A stretch of DNA of 64,000 nt from Microvirga lupini (lineage in GTDB: Bacteria; Pseudomonadota; Alphaproteobacteria; Rhizobiales; Beijerinckiaceae): NCBI RefSeq assembly GCF_014191055.1, contig NZ_JACHWB010000001.1:463875-527874 (forward strand), in the 5' to 3' direction. The notes under the pieces were generated by a model that made no database searches, was not told where the DNA came from, and worked only from the letters and a program-made list of their open reading frames with translations. Made by a program: the position numbers and the translations under genes. Positions 24,771 through 33,892 of the stretch are shown piece by piece; within the stretch, counting starts at the first letter, position 1; every line of letters begins with the position of its first letter.

Positions 24771-25771
24771 GCGGCATGATCCAGGCCATTGCTCCACGTA
24801 GCTTACCTAAGGGGCTGCCACAGGTTGCGGCGCTCCTGATCGTCCTTATTGTCAATTGGCTCGTCTTCCGCGACTTCTTCGCTTTGCGCCTGCAGGACGG
24901 GCGCCTGTTCGGCAGTCTCATCGACGTGCTGAACAGGGGCGCGCCCGTCGCTATTCTCGCCCTGGGCATGACGCTCGTTATTGCCACCCGCGGCATTGAT
25001 CTCTCCGTCGGGGCCGTCATGGCAATTGCAGGCGCGGTGGCCGCGACTCTGACAGCGCAGGGCTATCCGCTTCCTGCCGCATTCGCGGCGGCCGCCGGTG
25101 TCGGGCTCCTTTGTGGCCTGTGGAATGGCATCCTCGTCGCCGTGCTCGAAATCCAGCCCTTCGTGGCGACCCTGATCCTGATGGTGGCCGGGCGGGGCTT
25201 TGCGCAACTGATCACGGAAGGGCAGATCATTACCTTCGTGAGCGAAGCTTTTGCCGTGATCGGTGGAGGATCCTTCCTGATGTTGCCGATGCCGGTGGTG
25301 ATCGCCATCGTGATGCTCCTCATCACTCATCTTGTGGTCCGGTATACGGCGCTCGGGCTCTTCATCGAGGCTATCGGGGCCAATATTCGATCCAGTGCCT
25401 ATGCGGGGATCGGCACCAAGGCTGTCACCATTGCAGTCTACATGTGGTGCAGCCTCTGTGCAGCCATCGCAGGCCTCATCGTCACGGCCGACATCCGTGG
25501 AGCGGATGCTAACAATGCCGGACTTTGGCTCGAACTCGACGCCATTCTGGCCGTGGTGATCGGCGGCACATCCCTGTTCGGCGGGCGTTTCAGCCTCGGT
25601 CTCTCAATCGTCGGCGCGCTTATCATCCAAGCTATGAACACCGGCATCCTGTTGAGCGGCTACCCGCCCGAATACAACCTCATCGTGAAGGCGGTCGTCG
25701 TGCTCGCTGTGCTCCTGGCCCAGTCCCCCGTCCTGTCGGCTGTTCGCGCGATCTGGAGGGCAAAGGCATGA
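24767..25771 (+). CDS. ytfT: Sugar ABC transporter permease (YtfT-like)
   Basis: A 334-aa membrane protein from ATG 24767, sharing ATGA with the ATPase gene. The RbsC-type core is visible: LALGMTLVIATRGIDLSVGA near residue 65, EIQPFVATLILMVAGRGF near residue 125 and LDAILAVVIGGTSLFGGRFS near residue 260. Around nine to ten hydrophobic segments are seen. It pairs with the next permease to form a heterodimeric pore, as in the YtfT/YjfF system. Confidence 0.87.
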   Translation: MSGMIQAIAPRSLPKGLPQVAALLIVLIVNWLVFRDFFALRLQDGRLFGSLIDVLNRGAPVAILALGMTLVIATRGIDLSVGAVMAIAGAVAATLTAQGYPLPAAFAAAAGVGLLCGLWNGILVAVLEIQPFVATLILMVAGRGFAQLITEGQIITFVSEAFAVIGGGSFLMLPMPVVIAIVMLLITHLVVRYTALGLFIEAIGANIRSSAYAGIGTKAVTIAVYMWCSLCAAIAGLIVTADIRGADANNAGLWLELDAILAVVIGGTSLFGGRFSLGLSIVGALIIQAMNTGILLSGYPPEYNLIVKAVVVLAVLLAQSPVLSAVRAIWRAKA

Positions 25772-26733
25772 TCCGTCGGCACCTTCCGGTTCTCATCACG
25801 CTGGCCGTCTTTATCGTCGGCTATCTGATCTGCCTCGCCCAGTTCCCGAGCTTTGCGTCCACACGGGTCATCGGCAATCTCCTGACGGACAACGCGTTTC
25901 TGGGGATTGTCGCGGTCGGGATGACCTTCGTGATCCTGTCCGGCGGCATCGATCTGTCGGTTGGTTCAGTGATCGCGTTCACGGGTGTGTTCCTGGCGGT
26001 GACTATCGAGAGATACGGCCTCAATCCGTACCTAGCCTTCGTCCTGATCCTCGGTTTGGCGGCCCTGTTCGGAGCCGGTATGGGTTTCCTGATCCATGCC
26101 TTCCAGATCCCGGCCTTCATCGTGACATTGGCGGGCATGTTCCTGGCCCGCGGCCTCTGCTTCGTGCTCACCACGGACTCGATCCCGATCAATGCTCCGG
26201 CCTACGGCCAGATCACCGACATTGCTTTCGCCCTCCCGGGCGGGGGCAGGCTGACCTTCATTGCCATCGTCATGCTTCTGACCTTCGCGGCCGGAATCGT
26301 CCTGGCTCATTTCACACGGTTCGGTGCCAATGTTTATGCTCTGGGCGGCAACAGAACCTCGGCCGAGCTGATGGGGGTGCCGGTCGGGAAGACGACGATC
26401 CGGATCTATATGCTGTCGAGCCTCCTTGCTGCCCTGGCGGGAATTGTCTTTTCCTTCTACACATCCGCCGGCTACTCCCTGGCGGCGACCGGGGTGGAAC
26501 TCGACACCATTGCGGCAGTGGTGATCGGCGGCACGCTGCTGACAGGTGGCTACGGAACAATCATCGGCACGCTTGTCGGCGTGCTGATCCAGGGATTGAT
26601 CCAGACGTACATTACTTTCGAGGGAACCCTGAGTTCCTGGTGGACGAAAATTGCCATCGGTGCTCTCCTGTTCGCATTCATTGTCTTGCAACGGGGATTG
26701 TCGGCGGCCTCTGTTCGATCCCAGGCAAAGTGA
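25768..26733 (+). CDS. yjfF: Sugar ABC transporter permease (YjfF-like)
   Basis: A 321-aa permease from ATG 25768, overlapping ytfT by ATGA. GMTFVILSGGIDLSVGSVIA near residue 50, IPAFIVTLAGMFLARGLCFV near residue 115 and LDTIAAVVIGGTLLTGGYGT near residue 245 are RbsC-family marks. It is the second pore subunit. Thirteen nucleotides later a regulator gene begins, so the locus ends with its own control gene. Confidence 0.87.
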   Translation: MIRRHLPVLITLAVFIVGYLICLAQFPSFASTRVIGNLLTDNAFLGIVAVGMTFVILSGGIDLSVGSVIAFTGVFLAVTIERYGLNPYLAFVLILGLAALFGAGMGFLIHAFQIPAFIVTLAGMFLARGLCFVLTTDSIPINAPAYGQITDIAFALPGGGRLTFIAIVMLLTFAAGIVLAHFTRFGANVYALGGNRTSAELMGVPVGKTTIRIYMLSSLLAALAGIVFSFYTSAGYSLAATGVELDTIAAVVIGGTLLTGGYGTIIGTLVGVLIQGLIQTYITFEGTLSSWWTKIAIGALLFAFIVLQRGLSAASVRSQAK

Positions 26734-26745
26734 GAGAACAGAACC

Positions 26746-27522
26746 ATGACGTTGGCGAACAGTTTCCAGAGGTCCTCACGAACGCGATCGGCCCATGATC
26801 TCGTCGCCCATGGGATTGGCCAGAACATCATGCAAGGGCGCTTCCCTATCGGCAGCATCTTGCCGGGCGACGTGGAGCTTATGGAGCTTTTTGGGGTCTC
26901 GCGTACGGCGCTCCGGGAGGCCTTGAAGACCTTGGCCGCGAAGGGATTGATCGAGTCCAAAACGAAGGTCGGCACCAAGGTTCTGGATCGCAACAACTGG
27001 AACATGTTCGATTCCGACATCCTCGAATGGCATCTTGAAATGGGCGTCGATGCCCGCTTCCTCGGATGGCTGTTCGAGATCCGGCAGATGCTCGAGCCGC
27101 TCGCCTGCGCGACGGCGGCTCTGCGCCGGACACCTGAGCAGCTCAAGGCCATGCACAAGGCCCTTCAGGGCATGTATGGCTGCGAGAGCAACCGGCAGGG
27201 ATTTACAAAGGCTGATCTCGCCTTTCATCAGGCCATTCTGGAGGCTTCCGGTAATCCCTTCCTGCAGTCGATCGGCTCCGTCATCGGAGCAGCGCTGGCG
27301 ACATCGTTCACCATCAGCTCTCCGGTATCGAGCGACGATCGATTCAAGGAGGTGATGCGTCAGCACCAATCCGTGTTCGACGCGATTGAGCAGCGAAATC
27401 CATCTGCCGCGAGCGAAGCCATGGCCACGCTTATCCTGCAGGCGGCGGAGAGGGTTCAGATCAAGCACGCCGAGAGCTCGCTCGCCAAGATCCAGATCCA
27501 CGCCTTTTCAGAAGCGGAATAA
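26746..27522 (+). CDS. GntR-family regulator, FadR/FCD subfamily, of the pentose locus
   Basis: A 258-aa protein. HTH: MQGRFPIGSILPGDVELMEL and FGVSRTALREALKTLAAKGL (residues 30-70). FCD domain: LEWHLEMGVDARFLGWLFEI and FTKADLAFHQAILEASGNPF. The SD and spacing after yjfF indicate cotranscription. The D-x3-H and later H positions for a metal-assisted sugar-acid ligand are compatible with sensing a pentonate or keto-deoxy acid. Shared ATACTACTA elements on both sides of the locus are its likely targets. Confidence 0.85.
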   Translation: MTLANSFQRSSRTRSAHDLVAHGIGQNIMQGRFPIGSILPGDVELMELFGVSRTALREALKTLAAKGLIESKTKVGTKVLDRNNWNMFDSDILEWHLEMGVDARFLGWLFEIRQMLEPLACATAALRRTPEQLKAMHKALQGMYGCESNRQGFTKADLAFHQAILEASGNPFLQSIGSVIGAALATSFTISSPVSSDDRFKEVMRQHQSVFDAIEQRNPSAASEAMATLILQAAERVQIKHAESSLAKIQIHAFSEAE

Positions 27523-27552
27523 GTCAAGCAGGAGCGGGCTTGCTGCACGAAA

Positions 27553-27561
27553 TAGTAGTAT
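27553..27561 (-). promoter_or_regulatory. TAGTAGTAT element upstream of chvE
   Basis: AATAGTAGTATAGTACGATT sits 30 nt after the regulator stop codon and about 210 nt before chvE. It is the reverse complement of the 9-mer at 22131-22139. The 249-nt gap that contains it holds no gene I can support and presumably carries the chvE promoter. Confidence 0.4.
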
Positions 27562-27771
27562 AGTACGATTTATTATTCTTGAGACAGACCTAAATTTTCG
27601 TAAGCAACAGAGAAGTAGGCTGCTCCAATAGGCGACCTACCAGAAAGATCAGAGAACTGCTTGCGGCGCGGGCCGAAGCTGGAGCTGACAAAGAGTCCTT
27701 GAGTGAAGGGTGCCGATATGTGCCGGGCATCACCAACGAAGGCCTGGGCATGGACAAGAGGGAGAACGACC

Positions 27772-28836
27772 TTGAAGACATTGACGACCACATTGGCGGC
27801 TGTGGCTCTTGGAGCCTTTGGTCTGCTTCATGCCGCACAGGCGCAGGATAAGGGTACCGTCGGCGTGGCCATGCCCACGAAGTCGTCCGCACGTTGGATC
27901 GACGACGGCAACAACATGGTCAAGGTGCTGAAAGAGAAGGGCTACAATGTCGATCTGCAGTATGCGGAAGACGATATCCCGAACCAGCTCTCCCAGATCG
28001 AGAACATGATCACCAAGGGCTCCAAGGTGCTGGTGATCGCGGCCATCGACGGAACGACTCTCTCGGATGCTCTGCAACAGGCTGCGGACAAGGGCATCAA
28101 GGTTATCGCCTATGACCGCCTTATCCGCAATTCGAAGAACGTCGACTACTATGCCACGTTCGACAACTTCCAGGTCGGTGTACTTCAAGGTGGCTACATC
28201 GAAAAGGCGCTTGGTCTGAAGGAAGGCAAGGGACCATTCAACGTTGAGCTGTTCGGTGGTTCGCCTGACGACAATAACGCCTATTTCTTCTACAACGGAG
28301 CCATGTCGGTTCTCGACCCTTACATCAAGAGCGGCAAGCTTAAGGTTCAGAGTGGCCAGACAGGCATGGACAAAGTCTCGACCTTGCGCTGGGACGGTGC
28401 TGTAGCCCAGGCGCGCATGGATAACCTGCTCAGTGCCTTCTACACCGACAAGCGCGTCGATGCTGTTCTCTCGCCTTATGACGGCCTGAGCATCGGCATC
28501 ATCTCCTCTCTCAAAGGCGTGGGCTATGGCACGGCTCAGCAGCCGATGCCGGTCATCACCGGCCAAGACGCGGAGGTGCCGTCCGTGAAGTCGATTTTGG
28601 CCAAGGAGCAGACCCAGACGGTATTCAAGGATACCCGCGAACTTGCCAAGGTCGCAGCTAACATGGTTGACGCTGTGCTTTCGGGCAAGCAGCCCGAGGT
28701 GAATGACACGAAGACCTATGAGAACGGCGTCAAGACTGTGCCGTCCTATCTTCTGAAGCCGGTCAGCGTCGATGCGTCGAACTGGAAGGAAGTTCTAGTC
28801 GGCAGCGGCTACTACAAGGAAGACCAGTTCAAGTAA
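27772..28836 (+). CDS. chvE: Multiple-sugar-binding periplasmic receptor ChvE
   Basis: From a TTG at 27772, preceded by AGGGAGAA at seven to eight nt, the protein is 354 aa and opens with a clean signal peptide ([20 protein letters not shown], cleavage near AQAQDK). An ATG at 27718 and a GTG at 27703 would add an unusual N-terminal extension with a poorer ribosome site. The mature sequence [40 protein letters not shown] and [18 protein letters not shown] is ChvE to the residue over long stretches. ChvE binds arabinose, galactose, glucose and xylose. In Agrobacterium it also activates the VirA sensor and supports chemotaxis to sugars. No vir genes are in the window. Confidence 0.93.
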   Translation: MKTLTTTLAAVALGAFGLLHAAQAQDKGTVGVAMPTKSSARWIDDGNNMVKVLKEKGYNVDLQYAEDDIPNQLSQIENMITKGSKVLVIAAIDGTTLSDALQQAADKGIKVIAYDRLIRNSKNVDYYATFDNFQVGVLQGGYIEKALGLKEGKGPFNVELFGGSPDDNNAYFFYNGAMSVLDPYIKSGKLKVQSGQTGMDKVSTLRWDGAVAQARMDNLLSAFYTDKRVDAVLSPYDGLSIGIISSLKGVGYGTAQQPMPVITGQDAEVPSVKSILAKEQTQTVFKDTRELAKVAANMVDAVLSGKQPEVNDTKTYENGVKTVPSYLLKPVSVDASNWKEVLVGSGYYKEDQFK

Positions 28837-28852
28837 TCGGCTTGATGCAACT

Positions 28853-28878
28853 GGATCCCGCGCAACCGTGCGGGATCC
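28853..28878 (+). terminator. Intercistronic hairpin between chvE and gguA
   Basis: The 9-bp perfect stem GGATCCCGC/GCGGGATCC with an eight-base loop lies 16 nt after the chvE stop codon. Only TTAGTAATTT follows, not a clear U-tract. It is probably a partial terminator that sets receptor above transporter expression. Confidence 0.65.
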
Positions 28879-28928
28879 TTAGTAATTTATGAAGCGCTTG
28901 CCGCCTTCGTGCGGCTTGAGGTTATGTG

Positions 28929-30458
28929 ATGAACGCAATCCTTGAGATGCGGGGGATCACCAAGACATTTCCGGGCGTGAAAGCACTCGATGATGTCAAC
29001 ATCACCGTTCAGGCTGGTGAGATCCATGCGCTGGTGGGCGAGAACGGCGCAGGCAAGTCCACGCTCATGAAGGTCCTGAGCGGCGTCTATCCGCACGGTT
29101 CCTATTCCGGTTCAATTATTTACGAGGGCGAGGAGCGCCGCTTCAGAGGCATTGCCGACAGCGAGGCGCTCGGCATCATCATCATTCATCAGGAGCTGGC
29201 GCTGGTGCCGCTCCTGTCGATTGCGGAAAATATCTTTCTCGGCAACGAACAGGCGAAGTACGGCGTCATCGATTGGTCAGCCGCCTTCGCGCGGACAAAG
29301 GAACTTCTCAAGGTCGTTGGTCTCAACGAGTCTCCAGAAACTCTTGTGACCAACCTTGGTGTCGGAAAGCAACAGCTTGTGGAGATTGCAAAAGCGCTCT
29401 CCAAAAAGGTCAAGCTTCTGATCCTCGATGAGCCCACCGCCAGCCTGAATGAGAAAGACAGCGATGCGCTGCTGAACCTTCTGCTCCAGTTCAAAGCTCA
29501 AGGCATCTCCTCAATCCTGATCTCGCATAAGCTCAACGAGATCTCGAAGGTTGCCGATTCCATTACCGTCCTCCGGGATGGCGGCACCGTCGAGACGCTG
29601 GATTGCCGGGCGGAGCCTGTCGGCGAAGACCGCATCATCCGCGGCATGGTGGGACGCACCATGGAGGACCGCTACCCTCAGCGAAACCCGAAGATCGGGG
29701 AGACAATTTTTCAGGTCGAGAACTGGTCCGCGTACCACCCGATCCACGCCCATGTGCAGGTGGTCAAGAACGTCAACCTGAACATCCGGCGCGGCGAGAT
29801 CGTCGGCATTGCCGGCCTGATGGGGGCTGGGCGCACCGAGTTCGCCATGAGCCTGTTCGGACGCAGCTACGGTCAGAACATCTCCGGCCGCGTGTTGCTT
29901 CACGGCCGGGAGATCGATGTGAGCACGGTGGAGAAGGCGGTGTCGAACGGAATCGCCTATGCCACGGAGGACCGGAAGACCTATGGTCTGGTCCTTGCCG
30001 AGGATATCCGCAAAAATGTAACTCTTGCCAACCTCGACGGTGTCTCCAAGCGTCTCGTCATTGACGACATGCGGGAACTGTCGGTTGCCAACGACTATCG
30101 CGCCAAGATGCGCATTCGCAGCCCCAGCGTCTTTCAGGAGACTGTTAATCTGTCGGGCGGCAACCAGCAGAAGGTCGTGTTGAGCAAATGGCTCTTCTCC
30201 GACCCGGAAATTCTTATCCTGGACGAGCCAACCCGGGGCATCGACGTGGGCGCTAAGTACGAGATCTATACAATCATCAACAGGCTGGCCGATGCCGGCA
30301 AGGGTGTCCTCATGATATCGTCCGAGATGCCGGAACTGCTCGGCATGTGCGACCGGATCTATGTGATGAACGAAGGTGCTCTCATTGCCGAGCTTGGCGT
30401 TGCCGAGGCATCCCAGGAAAAGATCATGCATGCTATCGTGAAGTCCGGGAGGCGCTGA
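28929..30458 (+). CDS. gguA: Multiple-sugar ABC transporter ATP-binding protein GguA
   Basis: A 509-aa double [23 protein letters not shown] near residue 38 and [19 protein letters not shown] form the first site. [20 protein letters not shown], then [20 protein letters not shown] and [17 protein letters not shown] form the second. ATG 28929 follows TTGAGG; a GTG one codon earlier is possible. Gene order chvE-gguA-gguB matches Agrobacterium. It drives ATP-dependent import of the sugars captured by ChvE. Confidence 0.91.
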   Translation: MNAILEMRGITKTFPGVKALDDVNITVQAGEIHALVGENGAGKSTLMKVLSGVYPHGSYSGSIIYEGEERRFRGIADSEALGIIIIHQELALVPLLSIAENIFLGNEQAKYGVIDWSAAFARTKELLKVVGLNESPETLVTNLGVGKQQLVEIAKALSKKVKLLILDEPTASLNEKDSDALLNLLLQFKAQGISSILISHKLNEISKVADSITVLRDGGTVETLDCRAEPVGEDRIIRGMVGRTMEDRYPQRNPKIGETIFQVENWSAYHPIHAHVQVVKNVNLNIRRGEIVGIAGLMGAGRTEFAMSLFGRSYGQNISGRVLLHGREIDVSTVEKAVSNGIAYATEDRKTYGLVLAEDIRKNVTLANLDGVSKRLVIDDMRELSVANDYRAKMRIRSPSVFQETVNLSGGNQQKVVLSKWLFSDPEILILDEPTRGIDVGAKYEIYTIINRLADAGKGVLMISSEMPELLGMCDRIYVMNEGALIAELGVAEASQEKIMHAIVKSGRR

Positions 30459-30459
30459 G

Positions 30460-31659
30460 ATGGACACGAGAACCGCTGACGAGCTTCCGCTTTCCCAGCA
30501 AAAGACATCGTGGATGGAGTTCATCAAGACCCATTTCCGCGACTACGGCATGCTTCTGTCGCTCCTGGCCATCATGCTGTTCTTCCAGGTGGTCACCAAC
30601 GGTACCCTGCTGCGGCCTCTCAACCTCACCAACCTTGTGCTGCAGAACAGCTACATCGTCATCATGGCGCTTGGCATGCTGCTCGTCATTGTGGCCGGGC
30701 ACATCGACCTCTCGGTCGGTTCCATCGTTGGCTTCGTCGGCGGCTTGGCCGCCATGATGATGGTCAGATGGGGCTTCGATCCGGTGACAACCACCATTGC
30801 CTGTCTGATCGTGGGCGGCCTCATCGGTGCCGCCCAGGGTTACTGGGTGGCTTATTTCAAGGTTCCATCCTTCATCGTGACGCTTGCCGGCATGCTCGTC
30901 TTCAAGGGTCTGACCCTGGCGCTCCTCGGCGGCATGTCGGTCGGTCCCTTTCCGGTGGTGTTCCAGCGCCTGAGCTCAGGCTTCATCCCCGACGTTTTCG
31001 GCGGACAGGGATTCAACTATACGGCTCTATTCCTAGGCGCTGCCAGCGTCGCCGCCATCATCTACTTCAGCTTCCGCAGCCGTGCTAACCAGCTCAAGCA
31101 CGCCGTCGAGACTGCGCCCTTCGGCCTCTTCCTGTTTAAGAACGGCCTGCTTGCCGTGCTGGTGATCGCGTTCTGCTACCTGATGGCAACGTACCGCGGC
31201 CTGCCGAATGTCCTTGTCATCATGGCAGTGTTGATTGCGCTTTATGCCTTTGTGACCAACCGTACCACGATCGGTCGGCGGATTTACGCCCTGGGTGGCA
31301 ACGAGAAGGCGGCGAAGCTGTCAGGCATCAAGACTGAGCGCCTGACCTTTCTCACCTTCGTCAACATGGGCGTGCTGGCAGGCCTCGCCGGGCTCATTTT
31401 CGCGGCCCGTCTCAACACGGCCACTCCAAAGGCTGGCCTGGGCTTCGAGCTCGATGTGATCGCGGCTGTGTTCATCGGCGGCGCCTCGGCCACCGGCGGC
31501 GTCGGCAAGGTGACCGGTGCCGTCATCGGTGCTTTTGTCATGGGCGTTATGAACAACGGCATGTCGATCCTCGGAATCGGTATCGACTACCAGCAGGTTA
31601 TCAAAGGTATCGTGCTGCTCGCGGCTGTTTCTCTCGACGTTTACAACAGAAAGAAGTGA
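30460..31659 (+). CDS. gguB: Multiple-sugar ABC transporter permease GguB
   Basis: A 399-aa XylH/GguB-type permease starting two bases after gguA stops. An N-terminal soluble stretch precedes the first membrane helix. The core has MALGMLLVIVAGHIDLSVGS near residue 70, VPSFIVTLAGMLVFKGLTLA near residue 135 and LDVIAAVFIGGASATGGVGK near residue 330. Extra length relative to RbsC is usual for this branch. It converges on the leuD-like gene with only a 42-nt gap. Confidence 0.9.
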   Translation: MDTRTADELPLSQQKTSWMEFIKTHFRDYGMLLSLLAIMLFFQVVTNGTLLRPLNLTNLVLQNSYIVIMALGMLLVIVAGHIDLSVGSIVGFVGGLAAMMMVRWGFDPVTTTIACLIVGGLIGAAQGYWVAYFKVPSFIVTLAGMLVFKGLTLALLGGMSVGPFPVVFQRLSSGFIPDVFGGQGFNYTALFLGAASVAAIIYFSFRSRANQLKHAVETAPFGLFLFKNGLLAVLVIAFCYLMATYRGLPNVLVIMAVLIALYAFVTNRTTIGRRIYALGGNEKAAKLSGIKTERLTFLTFVNMGVLAGLAGLIFAARLNTATPKAGLGFELDVIAAVFIGGASATGGVGKVTGAVIGAFVMGVMNNGMSILGIGIDYQQVIKGIVLLAAVSLDVYNRKK

Positions 31660-31701
31660 GCCTGAGGAGTACCAAGGCGGATCAAAGCAGGAATTATTTG
31701 G

Positions 31702-32319
31702 TCATCTGGCCAGCACCCTCGGTGTCGCCCATGGGCGTCGTAACGAGTCCTGCTCTCTGAATTGCTCGATCGCATCGGCCTGACTGAGCGTGATGTCAAT
31801 GTCGTCCCAGCCGTTCAGGAGCTTCGTACGCCAAACGGGATCAATGGCGAATGGGGCCGACATCGCTTTCGCAGAGATCGTCTGCTCCTCAAGATCGATG
31901 GTCAGTTCCGTATGGGTCTCAAGAAGTTTGATCAGTGCCTCAGCGTCTCGTTCATCCACCCTTGCGGGAAGAAGTCCGTTATTGACGGCATTGGACGCGA
32001 AGATGTCACCGAAGCTCGGGGCGATCACGCAACGGATTCCATAGTCCGCGAGCGCGTATACAGCGGCCTCACGCGATGAGCCTGCCCCGAAGTTGCGCCT
32101 CGCCACGATGATCTGAGAATTGCGATAGATCGGCTTGTTGAGGGGGAAATCGGCAATGTCCGTGCCGTCCTCCGAGAAGCGCATGTCGTGAAGCAGGTAC
32201 CCGCCATAGCCTTCAGCCCTTGAGCGCTTCATGAATCGGGCTGGGATGAGTTGGTCCGTGTCGATATTGGCATAGGGCAGGGGGCAGGCGGGGGCCGTCA
32301 GGCGATGAAAAGGCTGCAT
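31702..32319 (-). CDS. leuD: LeuD-like aconitase-family small subunit
   Basis: A 205-aa swivel-domain subunit from ATG 32319, overlapping the leuC-like stop by one base (TGATG). YANIDTDQLIPARFMKRSRA near residue 16 and IIVARRNFGAGSSREAAVYA near residue 75 are typical LeuD motifs, and GRS-type substrate-loop residues follow. There is no leuB nearby. The pair faces a catabolic GntR operon, so it may hydrate or isomerise a dicarboxylic acid other than isopropylmalate. Citraconate, dimethylmaleate and methylaconitate are candidates. Confidence 0.87.
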   Translation of the reverse strand: MQPFHRLTAPACPLPYANIDTDQLIPARFMKRSRAEGYGGYLLHDMRFSEDGTDIADFPLNKPIYRNSQIIVARRNFGAGSSREAAVYALADYGIRCVIAPSFGDIFASNAVNNGLLPARVDERDAEALIKLLETHTELTIDLEEQTISAKAMSAPFAIDPVWRTKLLNGWDDIDITLSQADAIEQFREQDSLRRPWATPRVLAR

Positions 32320-33737
32320 CAGGTGCGCTCCTCGATCAGCGGGCGGACGTCGGCGAGGTGTCCGGTCACGGCAGCGGCGGCAACCATGGCAGGCGACATG
32401 AGGTGGGTCCGCGCACCTGGTCCCTGGCGCCCCTTGAAGTTGCGGTTGGTGGTTGAAGCGCAACGCTCCCCCGGCTGCACGATGTCGCCATTCATGCCTA
32501 CGCACATGGAGCAGCCTGAATCGACCCATTCGAGGCCGGCTTCCTTGAAGATCTGATCGAGCCCCTCCGCTTCCGCCTGTTGCTTCACCAGGGATGATCC
32601 GGGCGAGACGAGGCCGGGTACCTTGGCTTTGCGACCGGCTAGCACCTTGGCGGCCGCACGGAGATCCTCGATGCGACTGTTGGTGCACGAGCCGATGAAG
32701 ACGCGGTCGATGTGAACTTCGGTCAGCTTCTGTCCCGGCTTGAGATCCATATAGGTCAGTGCGTCACGGATCTGCGCTGCCTTGCCTGAATCCGGGATTG
32801 AATCGGGATCCGGCACCGCCATCGTGATCGGCAGCGCATCCTCGGGGCTGACACCCCAGGTCACAACAGGGACGATTTCGGATCCGGCGAGAACGATCTC
32901 ACGGTCGAACTGCGCGTCTTTATCGGTCTGTAAACTCAGCCAGTCCTCCGCCGCACGCTTGAAGCCGTCGCCTGTGGGTGCAAAGGGGCGGTTGCGCAGG
33001 TACGCAATCGTCGTCTCGTCGGGGGCGACCATGCCGCAACGCGCGCCGGCTTCGATGGAGAGGTTGCACAGGGTGAGCCGCCCCTCCATCGAAAGAGCAC
33101 GGATGGCAGAACCCACATACTCGACTGCATGCCCCTGCGCACCGTCGGCACCGATGCGCGCTATGATGGAGAGCGCTATATCCGTGGCGCCGACTCCCGG
33201 CGTCAACGTTCCATCGACTGTGATGCGCATCCGCTTGGGCTTTCGCTGCCAAAGCGTCTGCGTCATCAGCACGTGCGCAACCTCGGATGCGCCGATGCCA
33301 AAGCCCCATGCTCCAAAGGCGCCATGCGTGGAGGTGTGGCTGTCGCCACAGACGATGAGAAGGCCCGGAAGCGTCAAACCCTGTTCGGGGCCGACCACGT
33401 GAACAATTCCCTGGCGTGGGTCGTTGAGGCCGAACAGCATCACATCGTTCTCCGACGTGTTCTGTTCCAGCTGATCGATCATGTTCTGGATGGCCGGGTC
33501 CACATTGCGCCCAGATCGGCGTGTCGGCACATAGTGGTCAGCGATCCCGAAGGTGAGCTCCGGGTGTGCGACTTTAGCACTGCGCTCCTTCAGCTTGTTG
33601 AAGGCATGGAACGAGCCTTCGTGCACGAAGTGTCGGTCGACCCAGAGCAAAGTCTGGCCGTCTTCCCGCGTCACAATCGCGTGGCTATCCCAAAGCTTAT
33701 CGATCAGGGTCCGCGGGCCGGAGGGGCTCTGCGCCAT
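32319..33737 (-). CDS. leuC: LeuC-like aconitase-family large subunit
   Basis: A 472-aa Fe-S hydro-lyase. VFIGSCTNSRIEDLRAAAKV near residue 345 carries the first cluster cysteine, and VDSGCSMCVGMNGD near residue 410 the other two. GDSHTSTHGAFGAWGFGIGA near residue 130 is also conserved. Length and motifs equal 3-isopropylmalate dehydratase. It is the first gene of a leftward pair divergent from the GntR gene, with a GACAG-CTGTC palindrome placed over its promoter. Context suggests a catabolic paralogue rather than the biosynthetic copy. Confidence 0.88.
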   Translation of the reverse strand: MAQSPSGPRTLIDKLWDSHAIVTREDGQTLLWVDRHFVHEGSFHAFNKLKERSAKVAHPELTFGIADHYVPTRRSGRNVDPAIQNMIDQLEQNTSENDVMLFGLNDPRQGIVHVVGPEQGLTLPGLLIVCGDSHTSTHGAFGAWGFGIGASEVAHVLMTQTLWQRKPKRMRITVDGTLTPGVGATDIALSIIARIGADGAQGHAVEYVGSAIRALSMEGRLTLCNLSIEAGARCGMVAPDETTIAYLRNRPFAPTGDGFKRAAEDWLSLQTDKDAQFDREIVLAGSEIVPVVTWGVSPEDALPITMAVPDPDSIPDSGKAAQIRDALTYMDLKPGQKLTEVHIDRVFIGSCTNSRIEDLRAAAKVLAGRKAKVPGLVSPGSSLVKQQAEAEGLDQIFKEAGLEWVDSGCSMCVGMNGDIVQPGERCASTTNRNFKGRQGPGARTHLMSPAMVAAAAVTGHLADVRPLIEERT

Positions 33738-33822
33738 ATCGCTCTCCCGAATGCGCTCTCATGGCTCATGTCGGAGCCGCTGCCAGTATTTCCAAAGAGG
33801 CGGCTTGACGCAAGTGAAATGT

Positions 33823-33847
33823 ATTATAAGGTAGACAGGTATCTGTC
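33823..33847 (-). promoter_or_regulatory. leuC-like promoter with GACAG-GTAT-CTGTC operator
   Basis: On the minus strand a perfect -10 hexamer TATAAT lies at 33828-33823. The palindrome GACAG-GTAT-CTGTC occupies 33834-33847, in the spacer and -35 region of that promoter. It lies 46 nt before the GntR start on the other strand. The placement would let the GntR protein repress both directions. A TTGACG at 33805 may belong to the rightward promoter, but I see no good -10 for it. Confidence 0.5.
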
Positions 33848-33892
33848 CTCTACATCAGTCAACACTGTTTCAGTTTGGAGCGGGCGGCCTTG

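Noticed and set aside
31702..33737. leuCD read as the leucine biosynthesis pair
   Set aside because: Motifs cannot exclude it, but there is no leuA/leuB nearby and the pair shares an operator region with a catabolic GntR operon; I kept the names as family names only.
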